Assembly: GCA_003129525.1 (NCBI GenBank)
Contig: CP029329.1
Coordinates: forward strand, 2,898,501 to 2,962,500
From: Clostridium beijerinckii
GTDB taxonomy: Bacteria; Bacillota; Clostridia; Clostridiales; Clostridiaceae
Reading direction: 5' to 3'
DNA: 64,000 bases
A program made the translations under genes and the position numbers. The notes beneath the pieces were generated by a model, which did not search any database, was not told the origin of the DNA, and saw only the letters and a program-made list of their open reading frames with translations. Numbering within the stretch: the first letter of the stretch is position 1; every line of letters starts with the position of its first letter. Below are positions 15,689 through 24,804 of this stretch, piece after piece.

Positions 15689-16834
15689 ATGAATAAACAA
15701 GTTGAGAAAATTCAAATTTCTGGAATAAGAAGATTTGCAGAGAAGGTTAAAAATGTGGAGGGGGCAATTTCATTAACTCTTGGCCAACCGGATTTCTGTG
15801 TGCCATTAAACATATCAGAAGGAATGATTAATGCTATTAAAACAAATAAAACAACATACACATCAAATGCAGGTGTAGATGAGCTTAGAGAAGAGATTTG
15901 CCAATATCTAAAGACATTTGATATTGAGTATGATAAGGAAGACGTATGCATAACAGTTGGTGGTAGTGAGGGCTTATATTCAGTATTGTTTGCATTAATG
16001 AATAAAGGGGATAAGATTTTAATACCAGGACCAGCTTATCCAGCTTATGAAAATATTTCAATAATGATAGGTGCAGAAGTTATAAATTATGAGTTAAATG
16101 ATGATTTCACATTAAATATAGATGAAATAAAAGCAAGATTAGATAAAGAAGATATAAAATATTTAATGTTATCTTTCCCGTCAAATCCAACAGGTGCAAT
16201 TTTATCTAGAGACCAAAGAGATGAACTTGTTGAATTAATAAAAGAAAGAGATATTATAGTTATAACTGATGAAATGTATTCTGCTATAATTTTTGATGAG
16301 TATTATTCAGTAGCGCAAGCAAAGGAAATAAAAGATAAAATTATATATGTAAGTGGATTCTCAAAAATATTTTCAATGACAGGACTTAGAATTGGATATG
16401 TAGCATGTACAGAGAAATATATGAAGGAAATAATCAAGGTACATCAATATGCAGTATCGTGTGCTCCATCAATAGCTCAATATGGTGCACTTGAAGGATT
16501 AAAACATTCACTAGAAGATGTTGAAAATATGAGAAAGACTTTCGAAAGAAGAAAAAATTATTGTATGAATCGATTAAAAGAGCTTAATTTGGAAGTCGCA
16601 GAACCTAAGGGGGCATTTTATATTTTTCCTTCAATTAAAAAATTTAATATGGTTTCAGAAGAGTTTTGTGAAAAATTATTAAATGAAGGAAAACTAGCCT
16701 GTGTACCAGGTACAGCATTCGGAGAACTCGGCGAAGGATATATGAGAATATCATATTGTTATAGTGATGAAGTTTTAAAAGAAGCGTTTGATAGACTTGG
16801 AAACTTCTTAAAATTAAATTTTCCAAATTGCTAA
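15689..16834 (+). CDS. PLP-dependent aminotransferase, PatA/N-acetyl-DAP aminotransferase-like
   Basis: Fold-type I aminotransferase of 381 aa. Visible motifs: SLTLGQPDF near the N-terminus, TYTSNAGVDELREEI, SFPSNPTGAIL (Asn contacting PLP), ITDEMYSAI (Asp of the PLP pyridine), and the Schiff-base lysine in YVSGFSKIFSMTGLRIGY. In B. subtilis PatA converts N-acetyl-2-amino-6-ketopimelate to N-acetyl-LL-diaminopimelate; the neighbouring dapH makes the acetylated precursor, so the same role is likely here. A broader aromatic or aspartate aminotransferase activity cannot be excluded. ATG 15689 follows AGGGGGCATTATAATT. A family C repeat forms its leader. Confidence 0.87.
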   Translation: MNKQVEKIQISGIRRFAEKVKNVEGAISLTLGQPDFCVPLNISEGMINAIKTNKTTYTSNAGVDELREEICQYLKTFDIEYDKEDVCITVGGSEGLYSVLFALMNKGDKILIPGPAYPAYENISIMIGAEVINYELNDDFTLNIDEIKARLDKEDIKYLMLSFPSNPTGAILSRDQRDELVELIKERDIIVITDEMYSAIIFDEYYSVAQAKEIKDKIIYVSGFSKIFSMTGLRIGYVACTEKYMKEIIKVHQYAVSCAPSIAQYGALEGLKHSLEDVENMRKTFERRKNYCMNRLKELNLEVAEPKGAFYIFPSIKKFNMVSEEFCEKLLNEGKLACVPGTAFGELGEGYMRISYCYSDEVLKEAFDRLGNFLKLNFPNC

Positions 16835-17014
16835 TTAATATAGATACCAAAACAGTAAATATACCTATGTGTGGAAATTTAATTATAAATCTAATGGTTA
16901 ACAATTCATAATTGATAATTAGCATTTAAAATTTCGAATTTAATTTAGCGCGCAGGTATAACTAAAGTTGGATGTATATTAAAACAAATTATATAGAAAA
17001 TAGGAGGAATTATA

Positions 17015-17332
17015 ATGAGTGAATTTAAAAATGTTACAGCAGTGAAAAAGGCAAATGTTTATTTTGACGGAAAGGTTACTAGTAGAACAGTTATCTTTGA
17101 AGATGGTGAAAGAAAAACTTTAGGAATAATGTTACCAGGTGATTATGAATTTGGTACAGGAGATAAAGAAGTTATGGAAATCTTAGGTGGATCAATGGAT
17201 GTTAAATTACCAGATTCAGATACTTTTGTTACATATAAAGAAGGTCAATCTTTTACAGTTCCAGGAAACTCTAAATTTAGTTTAATAGTAAAAGAAGTAG
17301 CAGATTATTGTTGTTCTTATATTAAAGAATAA
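17015..17332 (+). CDS. ppnP: Pyrimidine/purine nucleoside phosphorylase
   Basis: Small cupin-like enzyme of 105 aa (formerly DUF1255/YaiE) that phosphorolyses several nucleosides to base and ribose-1-phosphate. Motifs include [44 protein letters not shown] and a C-terminal [11 protein letters not shown]. Length and composition match the family exactly. ATG 17015 follows AGGAGGAATTATA. It is monocistronic: a terminator follows, and the upstream 180 bp contains AT-rich short repeats of the type TTGATAATTAG seen elsewhere in this genome. Confidence 0.93.
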   Translation: MSEFKNVTAVKKANVYFDGKVTSRTVIFEDGERKTLGIMLPGDYEFGTGDKEVMEILGGSMDVKLPDSDTFVTYKEGQSFTVPGNSKFSLIVKEVADYCCSYIKE

Positions 17333-17343
17333 TTTAAACATAT

Positions 17344-17398
17344 AAAAATAACTATCCAGTATGATATTATATTTTGCATATTAGGATAGTTATTTTTA
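17344..17398 (+). terminator. Terminator of ppnP
   Basis: AAAATAACTATCC pairs with GGATAGTTATTTTT around a long loop, and the 3' arm ends in a T tract. Confidence 0.8.
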
Positions 17399-17630
17399 TA
17401 GATTTCAATATATAAAATATGGATATATATATTAATTATATCCCGTATAATATCTGGAAAATTCTGATTATGTTATAATAAAGTTAAATAAAATGTATAT
17501 ATGTTATAAAATACATTTGCTAATTTTTGCAGATTGATGTTGTTAATACTATATGGATTCAATAAATTTAATGAATAAAGTAGCATATAAATATAACGTA
17601 CAAGCAAAAGGGGAGAAGGAGAAATTAATA

Positions 17631-17732
17631 ATGAAAGCAAAAGAAATGTGGGAGCAATTTATTAATAAATATCCTGGTAATAAAAAAAGAAACAAAATGG
17701 AGTTTTGTCCATTCTGTTTCTTTTTGCTATAA
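17631..17732 (+). CDS. Short ORF, 33 aa, probably a truncated gene
   Basis: ATG 17631 follows a strong GGAGAAGGAGAAATTAATA site. The peptide begins MKAKEMWEQFINKYPGN and then reads through the stem of the convergent dapB terminator, giving a Lys/Phe/Cys tail. The first 17 residues resemble the start of ASCH/YhfF-like proteins, so this may be the surviving start of a deleted gene. About 300 bp upstream is AT-rich without further features. Confidence 0.4.
   Translation: MKAKEMWEQFINKYPGNKKRNKMEFCPFCFFLL
17684..17726. terminator. Terminator of the asd-dapA-dapB operon
   Basis: AAAAAGAAACAAAATGGA pairs with TCCATTCTGTTTCTTTTT (one mismatch) around a 6-nt loop. A and T tracts on both sides let it work for either strand. 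Confidence 0.85.
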
Positions 17733-17743
17733 AGTAACTATTA

Positions 17744-18496
17744 TTAAAGTTCTATAACATCATTCATATCATATAAGCCAGCTTTATCTACTGAAGCCAT
17801 ATATTCACATGCTTTTAAGGCACCAACTGCGAAAACTTCTCTTGATATTGCTTTATGAGTTAATTCTATTACTTCACCAGTTCCAGCGAAGATAACTTCG
17901 TGATCTCCTATAATAGAACCCCCTCTAACTGCATGTATACCAATTTCATTTTCTTCTCTTTTAGAATTACCTTCTCTTCCGTATACATATTTAGTTGTAT
18001 CTTTTATAGAATCTTTTATAGCATCAGCAAGCATTATTGCAGTACCACTAGGTGCATCTACTTTTTGGTTATGATGCTTTTCCACTATTTCTATATCATA
18101 GTTTCCATAAAGAAGTGGAGTTATTTTCTTTAAAAGAGAGCTTATTAAATTAATACCAAGTGACATGTTACCTGATCTAAATAACTTAAGAGAATTACTT
18201 TTCTCATCTATTAAAGCTAAATCCTCCTTAGAAAATCCAGTTGAACATATTACTAATGGTTTGTTAGTTTTTTCCGTTAATTCTAATAGATTGTGTAGAG
18301 CATCAGCTCTTGAAAAATCTAATAAAACATCATAATCTATATTTAAATCTTGCACAGTTTCAAATATAGGATATGGTGTATTGCTTGGAAATTTATCAAT
18401 TCCAGCAATTATTTCTACATCCTTAAATTTAAGAGCACATTCAGTGATCATTTTACCCATTTTACCTGAGCAGCCATTTAATACTATTTTTATCAT
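17744..18496 (-). CDS. dapB: 4-Hydroxy-tetrahydrodipicolinate reductase
   Basis: Reduces the DapA product to tetrahydrodipicolinate with NAD(P)H in lysine/DAP synthesis. 250 aa, normal length. The dinucleotide-binding motif [12 protein letters not shown] is at residues 6-17. The catalytic region [23 protein letters not shown] (from about residue 136) has the conserved His pair and Lys, and [12 protein letters not shown] follows. ATG 18496 is preceded by AAGGTGATAAAA and lies 11 nt after dapA. It is the last gene of the asd-dapA-dapB operon. Confidence 0.96.
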   Translation of the reverse strand: MIKIVLNGCSGKMGKMITECALKFKDVEIIAGIDKFPSNTPYPIFETVQDLNIDYDVLLDFSRADALHNLLELTEKTNKPLVICSTGFSKEDLALIDEKSNSLKLFRSGNMSLGINLISSLLKKITPLLYGNYDIEIVEKHHNQKVDAPSGTAIMLADAIKDSIKDTTKYVYGREGNSKREENEIGIHAVRGGSIIGDHEVIFAGTGEVIELTHKAISREVFAVGALKACEYMASVDKAGLYDMNDVIEL

Positions 18497-18507
18497 TTTT
18501 TATCACC

Positions 18508-19386
18508 TTACATCAATTTATTATCTATTAAAGCAGCTTTTAGTATTTCTTCATTGTTATTTTCCATTTCACAAAGAGGAAGTCTTAAAGGACCAACTTC
18601 AAGTCCCATAAGATTCATGGCCGTTTTAACGGGAATTGGACTTGTTTCTATAAATAAAGTATTTGCTAAAGATAAAGTATCTAATTGAATATCTAAAGCC
18701 TCTTTATAATTATTATCCAAACATTTTTGTGCTATTTCATGAACTTTTTTAGGCATTATATTTGCTAAAACAGAAATAACACCCTTTCCACCAAGGGACA
18801 TTATAGAAACTACTTGATCATCATTACCAGAATAAATATCAATAGAATTTCTACATAATGCTTTCATTTGAACTATTTGACTAATATTTCCACTAGCTTC
18901 TTTTATAGCAACAACATTGCTGAGCTTAGCAAGTTTAACTAAAGTTTTAGGAGTAATATTAACTCCAGTTCTACTAGGAACATTATAAAGTATTATAGGT
19001 GTTTTAACTTCATCATTTATAGCTGCAAAATGTTTTATTAAACCATTTTGAGTAGTTTTGTTATAGTACGGAGTAATAACAAGAAGTCCAGAAACACCAA
19101 CGCTTTCTGCATATTTACTCATTGAAATAGCAGTAACAGTATTGTTTGAACCGGTACCTGCAATTACAGGAATTCTTTTGTTAATTACATCAACTGTAAA
19201 TTTAATTGTATCTTTTTTTTCTTTTTCGGTCATTGTAGTAGCTTCACCAGTAGTACCACAAACAACAATAGCGTCAGTACCTTCTTTAATATGCCATTCA
19301 AGTAGAGTTTTAAGTTTTTCGAAGTTAACTCCACTTTCATTAAAAGGGGTAACTATAGCTACAGCTGAGCCCTGAAATATTGACAT
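18508..19386 (-). CDS. dapA: 4-Hydroxy-tetrahydrodipicolinate synthase
   Basis: Condenses pyruvate and aspartate semialdehyde, the branch point into DAP, lysine and spore dipicolinate. 292 aa TIM barrel. The Schiff-base lysine is K162 in [10 protein letters not shown], and the catalytic Tyr is Y134 in [10 protein letters not shown]. The substrate loop [12 protein letters not shown] is at residues 41-52. ATG 19386 follows TTGGAGGAATTTAA. It lies 30 nt downstream of asd and 11 nt upstream of dapB, so one transcript is expected. Confidence 0.97.
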   Translation of the reverse strand: MSIFQGSAVAIVTPFNESGVNFEKLKTLLEWHIKEGTDAIVVCGTTGEATTMTEKEKKDTIKFTVDVINKRIPVIAGTGSNNTVTAISMSKYAESVGVSGLLVITPYYNKTTQNGLIKHFAAINDEVKTPIILYNVPSRTGVNITPKTLVKLAKLSNVVAIKEASGNISQIVQMKALCRNSIDIYSGNDDQVVSIMSLGGKGVISVLANIMPKKVHEIAQKCLDNNYKEALDIQLDTLSLANTLFIETSPIPVKTAMNLMGLEVGPLRLPLCEMENNNEEILKAALIDNKLM

Positions 19387-19416
19387 TTAAATTCCTCCAA
19401 CTTAAATTACTAGAAA

Positions 19417-20409
19417 TTATTTATTATCTTTTATCATTATTTCTGCAATTTGAATAGCGTTAAGAGCTGCTCCTTTTCTTATGTTATCTCCAACAACCCA
19501 CAAGTTTAATCCGTTATCTACGCTAAAGTCTCTTCTGATTCTTCCAACATAAACATCATCCTTACCAGTAACTTCAAGTGCAGTTGGATATTTTAATTCC
19601 TTAACATTATCATATACAGTTACACCTTGAGTGTTTCCTAATAATTCAAATATATCTTTTATATCAAATTCAGAATTAAGTTCAACATTTATACTTTCAC
19701 TATGGCTATTTAATACAGCAACTCTTGCAGTTGTTGCTGTTACTCTTAAGTCTGGTGCGTGAAGTATTTTTCTTGTTTCTTTGATCATTTTTTCTTCTTC
19801 TTTAGTGTAACCATCTTCTAAGAAAACATCTATATGAGGCAGTACATTACCAGCTATAGGATAAGGGAATTTCTTAGGTGCAATACCTTTAATTCCATCT
19901 TCTAAATCCTTAATACCTTGGACACCTGCTCCAGATACTGCTTGGTAAGTTGAATAAACAATTCTCTTTATTCCATATTTATCATTTAAAGCTTTCATTA
20001 TAGGCATTGCTTGAATTGTTGAACAATTTGGATTAGCAATTATTCCTTTATGAAGTTTAATGTCTTCTGGATTAACTTCAGGTACTACAAGTGGCACCTC
20101 AGGATCCATTCTCCAAGTACTACTATTATCAATTACTACAGCCCCATACTGTGCAAAAACAGGTGCAAATTCTTTACTTGCATCTCCACCAGCTGAAAAT
20201 AGTGCATAATCTATTTTTTTATCTTTTATATTTTTTTCGCAAGTTTCTTCAACTAAATAATCCTTCCCTTTAAATGGTAAAGTACTACCTTCTGATCTCT
20301 TTGATGCGAAAAGATATAAATTTTTTACTGGAAAATTTCTTTCTTCTAAGATTTCTAAAAACTTTCTTCCTACATTTCCAGTAGCCCCAACTATTGCAAT
20401 ATTATACAC
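19417..20409 (-). CDS. asd: Aspartate-semialdehyde dehydrogenase
   Basis: Makes aspartate semialdehyde from aspartyl phosphate with NADPH, feeding lysine/DAP and threonine/methionine synthesis. 330 aa. The nucleotide-binding motif AIVGATGNVGRKFL starts at residue 5, the active-site Cys is C129 in NPNCSTIQ, and the substrate-binding and catalytic HAPDLRVTATTARV region follows (His at about 227). Translation starts at GTG 20409, 9 nt after GGAGGG. First gene of the asd-dapA-dapB operon. I looked for a lysine riboswitch upstream and did not recognise one. Confidence 0.96.
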   Translation of the reverse strand: MYNIAIVGATGNVGRKFLEILEERNFPVKNLYLFASKRSEGSTLPFKGKDYLVEETCEKNIKDKKIDYALFSAGGDASKEFAPVFAQYGAVVIDNSSTWRMDPEVPLVVPEVNPEDIKLHKGIIANPNCSTIQAMPIMKALNDKYGIKRIVYSTYQAVSGAGVQGIKDLEDGIKGIAPKKFPYPIAGNVLPHIDVFLEDGYTKEEEKMIKETRKILHAPDLRVTATTARVAVLNSHSESINVELNSEFDIKDIFELLGNTQGVTVYDNVKELKYPTALEVTGKDDVYVGRIRRDFSVDNGLNLWVVGDNIRKGAALNAIQIAEIMIKDNK

Positions 20410-20685
20410 AATAATCCCTCCTAAATTTAATTATATATAATTTAATATATACAAATACTATAGTTAAATATTAAAAAAATATCAAGTCAATGGAGTAAAT
20501 AAGTGAAAAAAATCTGTTTATCGATTTGATATATTCCATTTATTAGGCAAATAAGAAGAAAATTATGCATAATTATGCTGATATTTAGAAATAATGAGTA
20601 TTAATTTAAAAAAAATATAATTTTCATAGAATAGTAATAAAATAGCGGGAAATAATAGTAATAATAAAATTAAACTTGATTAAGA
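20410..20685. other. Upstream region of asd
   Basis: AT-rich gap with no ORF. On the - strand TTGACT (around 20493) with downstream TATAGT or TTAACT could form a promoter, but the spacing is poor. No T-box or lysine riboswitch core was recognised. Confidence 0.4.
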
Positions 20686-20782
20686 TGGAGTTCAATTCCG
20701 AGCTTAAGCTTAGTTGAATTGATACAGGAGCGTGCAGCCATTAACGCTAGAATGATTACGGCTGCTAACTATTGGATAAATT
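20686..20782 (-). repeat. Family C structured repeat, second copy
   Basis: On the - strand this reads TTTATCCAATAGTTAGCAGC, then GCAGCC...GGCTGC, then CAATTCAACTAAGCTTAAGC, collinear with the copy at 15534-15645. The stem pair T-A of the first copy (GCATCC/GGATGC) is G-C here (GCAGCC/GGCTGC), a compensatory change. Confidence 0.65.
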
Positions 20783-20826
20783 GAGGCACATTTAATTTCA
20801 GTGCCTAAGATTGGGAGGAATTAAAA

Positions 20827-21045
20827 ATGAGTAATGATTGTGTAAAAAAAACTATAAAGTCAAAAATAAAAGCTAATAAGGAACTTACAGAAGAAGAAAA
20901 ATTGAGAGAAAAAATTAAGTATGAAATTGCAGAAGAACTTGGATTATCTGATAAGGTTAGAAAAGAAGGCTGGGGTGAATTATCTGCTGAAGAAACTGGA
21001 CGAATTGGAGGACTTATGGCTAAGCGGAAAAGAAAACAATTATAA
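20827..21045 (+). CDS. Small acid-soluble spore protein, alpha/beta-type-like
   Basis: 72-aa basic protein. The part from residue 31 (KYEIAEELGLSDKVRKEGWGELSAEETGRIGGLMAKR) follows the alpha/beta SASP pattern: the EIAEELGL helix including the GPR protease-type Glu site, then GWG, and an RIGG turn like the GxxGGxMVK of SASPs. The N-terminal 30 residues are a Lys-rich extension. Such proteins coat spore DNA and protect it from UV and heat. The second helix is short, so it belongs to a divergent clostridial subgroup. ATG 20827 follows TGGGAGGAATTAAAA. Confidence 0.75.
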   Translation: MSNDCVKKTIKSKIKANKELTEEEKLREKIKYEIAEELGLSDKVRKEGWGELSAEETGRIGGLMAKRKRKQL

Positions 21046-21328
21046 AAAATGCTTATAAACGTGACGAGATATATTCAAAAAAGGAAATCAGTATGCTATT
21101 TTATTTTGCAACATATTTAGCCCATAAGCTTTATTAATTAGACTTACATGAAAAAAATATATTTCATTGCCTTATATAAAATGAATTTTTTATGTGAAAT
21201 GTTGTATTCTTCATGAATTTATCTGAAATTGTCGCCTAAGAATAAACATATATCAGAAAATGGTAACCTGGTCTCAAAACAAAATATATAGTACATCTTT
21301 GGCCCGTTATTTTATTTCATATGCCTGA
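21046..21328. other. Intergenic region with a degenerate family A end
   Basis: No ORF with a start signal. CCCGTTATTTTATTTCATAT followed by GCCT at about 21303-21326 resembles the right end of family A (GACTTGTTATTTATTTTCAT and GTGCCT), indicating an old insertion whose left end has decayed. Confidence 0.5.
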
Positions 21329-21356
21329 TTGACTAAGTAAATAATTACGATATAAT
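21329..21356 (+). promoter_or_regulatory. Promoter of the methyltransferase gene at 21403
   Basis: TTGACT at 21329-21334 and TATAAT at 21351-21356 with a 16-bp spacer, a near-consensus vegetative promoter. The -35 box adjoins the decayed family A end. Confidence 0.75.
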
Positions 21357-21402
21357 ATATTAGATGAATTAGTACACTAAAATTAAGGGCGTGATAAATT
21401 AC

Positions 21403-22140
21403 ATGGCATATGGAGAATTTGCAAATATATATGATGAATTAATATATGAAGATATTAATTATGATAAAGTTGCAGAAAAAATAATAGATTTATGTACTGA
21501 AAATAATGTAAACTTTGAAGATTATTTAGATTTAGCATGTGGAACAGGTAATGTTGCAATTAAGGTAGCAAAATATTTTAAAAATACATATGCAGTAGAT
21601 TTATCAGATGATATGTTAAATATTGCTTTTGATAAGTTTAAGAAGAATAAGATTAAAGCAAAAGTAATATGTCAAGATATGTGTGAATTAAGCTTAAACA
21701 AGAAGTTTAACCTTATAACATCCGTGCTTGATTCAACAAATTATATAACAGAAGATGAAGATTTATTTAAGTATTTCTCAAAAGTTTATGAACATTTAAA
21801 AGAAGATGGATTATTTATCTTTGATATAAATTCCTATTATAAACTTTCTACAGTTCTTGGGAATAATATTTATACATATAGTTCAAATGAAATTTTTTAT
21901 ACATGGGAAAACTCTTTTGAAGAAGAAGTATTGAATATGTTTTTAACCTTTTTTGTAAAACAAGACAACGGACTTTATGAAAAATTTGAAGAAGAGCATT
22001 TTGAAAGAGCATATAAAGAAGCCTACATAGAACAAGTTCTAGAAAAATGCGGATTTAAATTTCTAAAAAAGTTTGCAGGATATTCTGAGCAAAAAGTAGA
22101 TGAAAATAGTGAGAGAATACTCTATGTAGCAAGTAAATAA
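21403..22140 (+). CDS. Class I SAM-dependent methyltransferase
   Basis: A 245-aa Rossmann-fold methyltransferase. Motif I is DYLDLACGTGNVAIKVA (about residues 38-54), followed by YAVDLSDDMLNIAFDKF and the post-II region LNKKFNLITSVLDSTNYI. The overall pattern (MAYGEFANIYDELI at the start, YYKLSTVLGNN and YTWENSF later) is that of a small-molecule methyltransferase family common in Clostridium; the substrate cannot be told. ATG at 21403 is taken as the start; the frame could also begin at GTG 21391. Confidence 0.83.
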   Translation: MAYGEFANIYDELIYEDINYDKVAEKIIDLCTENNVNFEDYLDLACGTGNVAIKVAKYFKNTYAVDLSDDMLNIAFDKFKKNKIKAKVICQDMCELSLNKKFNLITSVLDSTNYITEDEDLFKYFSKVYEHLKEDGLFIFDINSYYKLSTVLGNNIYTYSSNEIFYTWENSFEEEVLNMFLTFFVKQDNGLYEKFEEEHFERAYKEAYIEQVLEKCGFKFLKKFAGYSEQKVDENSERILYVASK

Positions 22141-22257
22141 ATAAGCAAGATTGGATTAAATTTATTAAATAATTCAATTTTAAAAGGAAATTGTACAATA
22201 AACTGTTAATTGTTAATTGATAACTGTTAACTGAATTAAGTAGGAGATGATATAATA

Positions 22258-23136
22258 ATGGAAGACAAAATAATTATAGCAACAGCTAAAGATGGAATGG
22301 TTAGAATAATTGCAGGAATTACAACTAATTTGGTAAATGAAGGTGCAACGATGCACGAATGTACACCAGTAGCATCTGCAGGTTTTGGAAGAATGCTAAC
22401 TGCGGGAGCATTAATGGGAACAACTTTAAAGGGTGAAAAAGAAGTTATAACTTTAAAGATAAATGGTAATGGAGAAGCAAAAGGAATCACTATAACAGCT
22501 CATAGTGATGCTTCAGTTAAAGGATTTATAGGAAATCCCTATATTGATAGACCACTTAATGAAAAAGGGAAATTAGATGTTGGTGGAGCTATAGGAAAAG
22601 ATGGTATGTTATATGTAATAAAAGATTTAGGTCTTAAAGATCCGTATGTAGGACAAGTTCGAATACAAACAGGAGAAATAGCAGAAGATTTTGCATATTA
22701 CTTTACAGTATCAGAACAAACACCATCAGCAGTATCACTTGGTGTATTAGTTGATAGAGATCTATCTATAAAAGCTGCCGGAGGATTTATAGTCCAAATG
22801 ATGCCAGGGGCAGATGAGCTTCTTGCAGATGTTATAACATATAGATTGGAAGAAATTCCACCAATAACTACTTTGATAAGTGAAGGAAAAACAATAGAGG
22901 AAATAGTAGAATACATTTTTGATGGAATGGATTTAAAAATATTAGATTCTATTAAACCAGAGTATAAATGTGATTGTTCTAAGGAAAGAGTTGAAAAAGC
23001 ATTAATATCTATTGGAAAAGAAACTCTTCAAGAAATATATGATGATGAAAAAACAGAAGAAGTAGTATGTAACTTCTGTAATAAGAAATATGAATTCACA
23101 AACAAAGAAATAGGAGAATTATTGAATAATAAATAA
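22258..23136 (+). CDS. hslO: Redox-regulated chaperonin Hsp33
   Basis: Cytoplasmic holdase activated by oxidation. 292 aa. The N-terminal domain ([19 protein letters not shown], then [20 protein letters not shown]) is characteristic. The C-terminal redox switch has four zinc-binding cysteines in CDC (about residues 239-241) and CNFC (about 271-274). ATG 22258 follows TAGGAGATGATATAAT. The 117-bp gap upstream contains alternating TTGTTAATTGATAACTGTTA repeats. Confidence 0.96.
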   Translation: MEDKIIIATAKDGMVRIIAGITTNLVNEGATMHECTPVASAGFGRMLTAGALMGTTLKGEKEVITLKINGNGEAKGITITAHSDASVKGFIGNPYIDRPLNEKGKLDVGGAIGKDGMLYVIKDLGLKDPYVGQVRIQTGEIAEDFAYYFTVSEQTPSAVSLGVLVDRDLSIKAAGGFIVQMMPGADELLADVITYRLEEIPPITTLISEGKTIEEIVEYIFDGMDLKILDSIKPEYKCDCSKERVEKALISIGKETLQEIYDDEKTEEVVCNFCNKKYEFTNKEIGELLNNK

Positions 23137-23142
23137 AATATA

Positions 23143-23304
23143 GATACTCACAGTTAAAACTACACTTATGAGTATAGTACCCCGAAATGAAGGTCATGAA
23201 TTTGTTCAGGTTACGTGAAGATTTAACACTTCCACAAAAGCAGGACCTTCATTTCTAATTGGGTATATTTTCATAGCATAGGTGTAATTTTTACCACGAG
23301 TATC
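23143..23304. repeat. Family B element, internally deleted copy
   Basis: The ends are imperfect inverted repeats of about 55 bp: GATACTCACAGTTAAAACTA on the left and GATACTCGTGGTAAAAATTA on the opposite strand at the right, both running into GAAATGAAGGTC. The left part (AATGAAGGTCATGAATTTGT onward) matches 28559-28600. No coding potential. Confidence 0.65.
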
Positions 23305-23483
23305 TTTAGGGTTCATCAGTAAGAGCTTAAAATATTGATGAAACTATAATTGGATATTATCAATAATACATCTTGCACATTTTTGGATTTTTCACTGTGG
23401 AACCTTAGACTTTAATTGTATTAATAAGTGAAATTTTATAATATAAGTACATATGTGCAAAAGATAATTAGAGTCATTTTACC

Positions 23484-23522
23484 AGGCTTAAATCTTTATA
23501 TTGAAGATTTAAGCCTATTTTA
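23484..23522 (+). terminator. Terminator-like hairpin
   Basis: AGGCTTAAATCTT and AAGATTTAAGCCT form a perfect 13-bp stem with a 7-nt loop followed by ATTTTATG. It may end transcripts from hslO. Confidence 0.7.
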
Positions 23523-23651
23523 TGTTTAAGTATAGTTATTCATATATAATATTATTACAATACTGTTACTATTTTATAAATATAAATACATATTTATAAA
23601 ATATAGTTATAATAAATTTATATAGCAACAAATTTAAATATTGGAAAGTGT

Positions 23652-23710
23652 AATTGCCTGATAGTTAGCATACGTAACATTTCTACTTCTTAAATGAGGA
23701 TATAAGGCAC
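23652..23710 (+). repeat. Family C repeat, truncated, joined to a family A fragment
   Basis: CTGATAGTTAGCATACGTAA and CTACTTCTTAAAT match the first half of the copy at 15534. The homology stops there, and AAGGCACAATCAAA of family A follows directly, suggesting nested insertion. Confidence 0.5.
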
Positions 23711-23753
23711 AATCAAAAAAAGTTAAGAATCACTTTATAAGGGGAAATTGATT

Positions 23754-24512
23754 TTGAAGAAATTTTGGGACATTATAATAGGAATATTGCTAATTTTATA
23801 TGTAATAGCTATAAATCTAATGAGTGGTGCAAGAATTGCATTTAGTTTTCCGACTGTAATCTTAGGAATTATATTAATATTTTACCATTTTGTTAAGAAT
23901 AAAATAAAAGAAAGTAAATTTTTATCTAAAGGATTTAAGGTTGTAAAGATATTTTTGTGTATTGGAGTTATTTGTTTCTTTGGAATAGAATTCGCTATAA
24001 TAAGTTATCCTAAGCATAACAAAAATAAAGCAGATTATATTATTGTCTTAGGGGCAGGACTTACTAATAAAACAACTCCTAGCTTAATACTTCAAAGTAG
24101 ACTTGATGCAGCAATTAAATGTATGGATGAAAATGATACAGGATATATTGTCTTATCTGGTGGACAAGGTGTAGATGAAGATTTGCCAGAAGCCCATGCC
24201 ATGAGTAAGTATTTACAGGACAGAGGGGTGAATAAGGACAAAATAATAATTGAGGATGAGTCTAGAAATACTAATGAAAATTTCGAGTATTCTAAAGAAA
24301 AAATAGAAGAACATAGTCATAAATCATTAAAGGAAATTAAAGTTAAAATAATAACATCAGATTCACATGCTTTTAGAAGTAGCATTATAGCAAAGAAAAA
24401 TGGATATGCGCATTTTGATAGTTATTCTAGTTCTACAGTATGGTATTTTATTCCAGTGACATACACTAGGGAGGCTTTTGCAATTGTTAAAAGCGTGCTA
24501 TTTGATAAGTAG
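23754..24512 (+). CDS. YdcF family (DUF218) membrane protein
   Basis: 252 aa. The first 80 residues hold two to three membrane segments (IIIGILLILYVIAINLM, FPTVILGIILIFYHFV, VVKIFLCIGVICFFGIEFAI), followed by the DUF218 domain: ADYIIVLGAGL, LILQSRLDAAIKC, GYIVLSGGQGVDEDLPEAHAMSKYLQDRGV, EDESRNTNENFEYS and IITSDSHAFRS. Related proteins (SanA, ElyC, YdcF) act in envelope maintenance, with unclear enzymology. TTG 23754 gives a better distance to AAGGGG than TTG 23748. The family C/A remnant occupies the leader. Confidence 0.85.
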   Translation: MKKFWDIIIGILLILYVIAINLMSGARIAFSFPTVILGIILIFYHFVKNKIKESKFLSKGFKVVKIFLCIGVICFFGIEFAIISYPKHNKNKADYIIVLGAGLTNKTTPSLILQSRLDAAIKCMDENDTGYIVLSGGQGVDEDLPEAHAMSKYLQDRGVNKDKIIIEDESRNTNENFEYSKEKIEEHSHKSLKEIKVKIITSDSHAFRSSIIAKKNGYAHFDSYSSSTVWYFIPVTYTREAFAIVKSVLFDK

Positions 24513-24804
24513 AGAACCAAAGGTGAGAATCGAAAGGTGAATGTCCAAAAAGTGATGCTCCAAATCTTGCATTTGGTCAGCAGAACTTTCTCTGTGAGCA
24601 CTCAGCGAGTGAATACGAGTCTAGTTTCCTACTGATGAAGTACGAAAAAAATAGATTAGAATTCTGATTTGTTATTTCTTTGAATATGCTCAAGTAGTTA
24701 TTACAATAAATTAACTTTAGAATTTAAAAAAATAATAGTAAAATAATATTACATATGGGCTAGTTATTTTTTAACCATGCCTTATGAAAGGATAAATTGT
24801 TAGA
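24513..24804. other. Intergenic region with repeat debris
   Basis: CCAAATCTTGCATTTGG (24559-24575) is a short palindrome. TTTGTTATTTCTTTGAATAT at about 24669 and TAGTTATTTTTTAACCATGC at 24761 both resemble the right end of family A. No ORF with a start signal was found. Confidence 0.45.

Noticed and set aside
22202-22235. Short TTGTTAATTGATAACTG-type repeats as a CRISPR-like or tandem array
   Set aside because: The units are degenerate, without spacers, and scattered singly through the window (also near 16900, 44615 and 62925).
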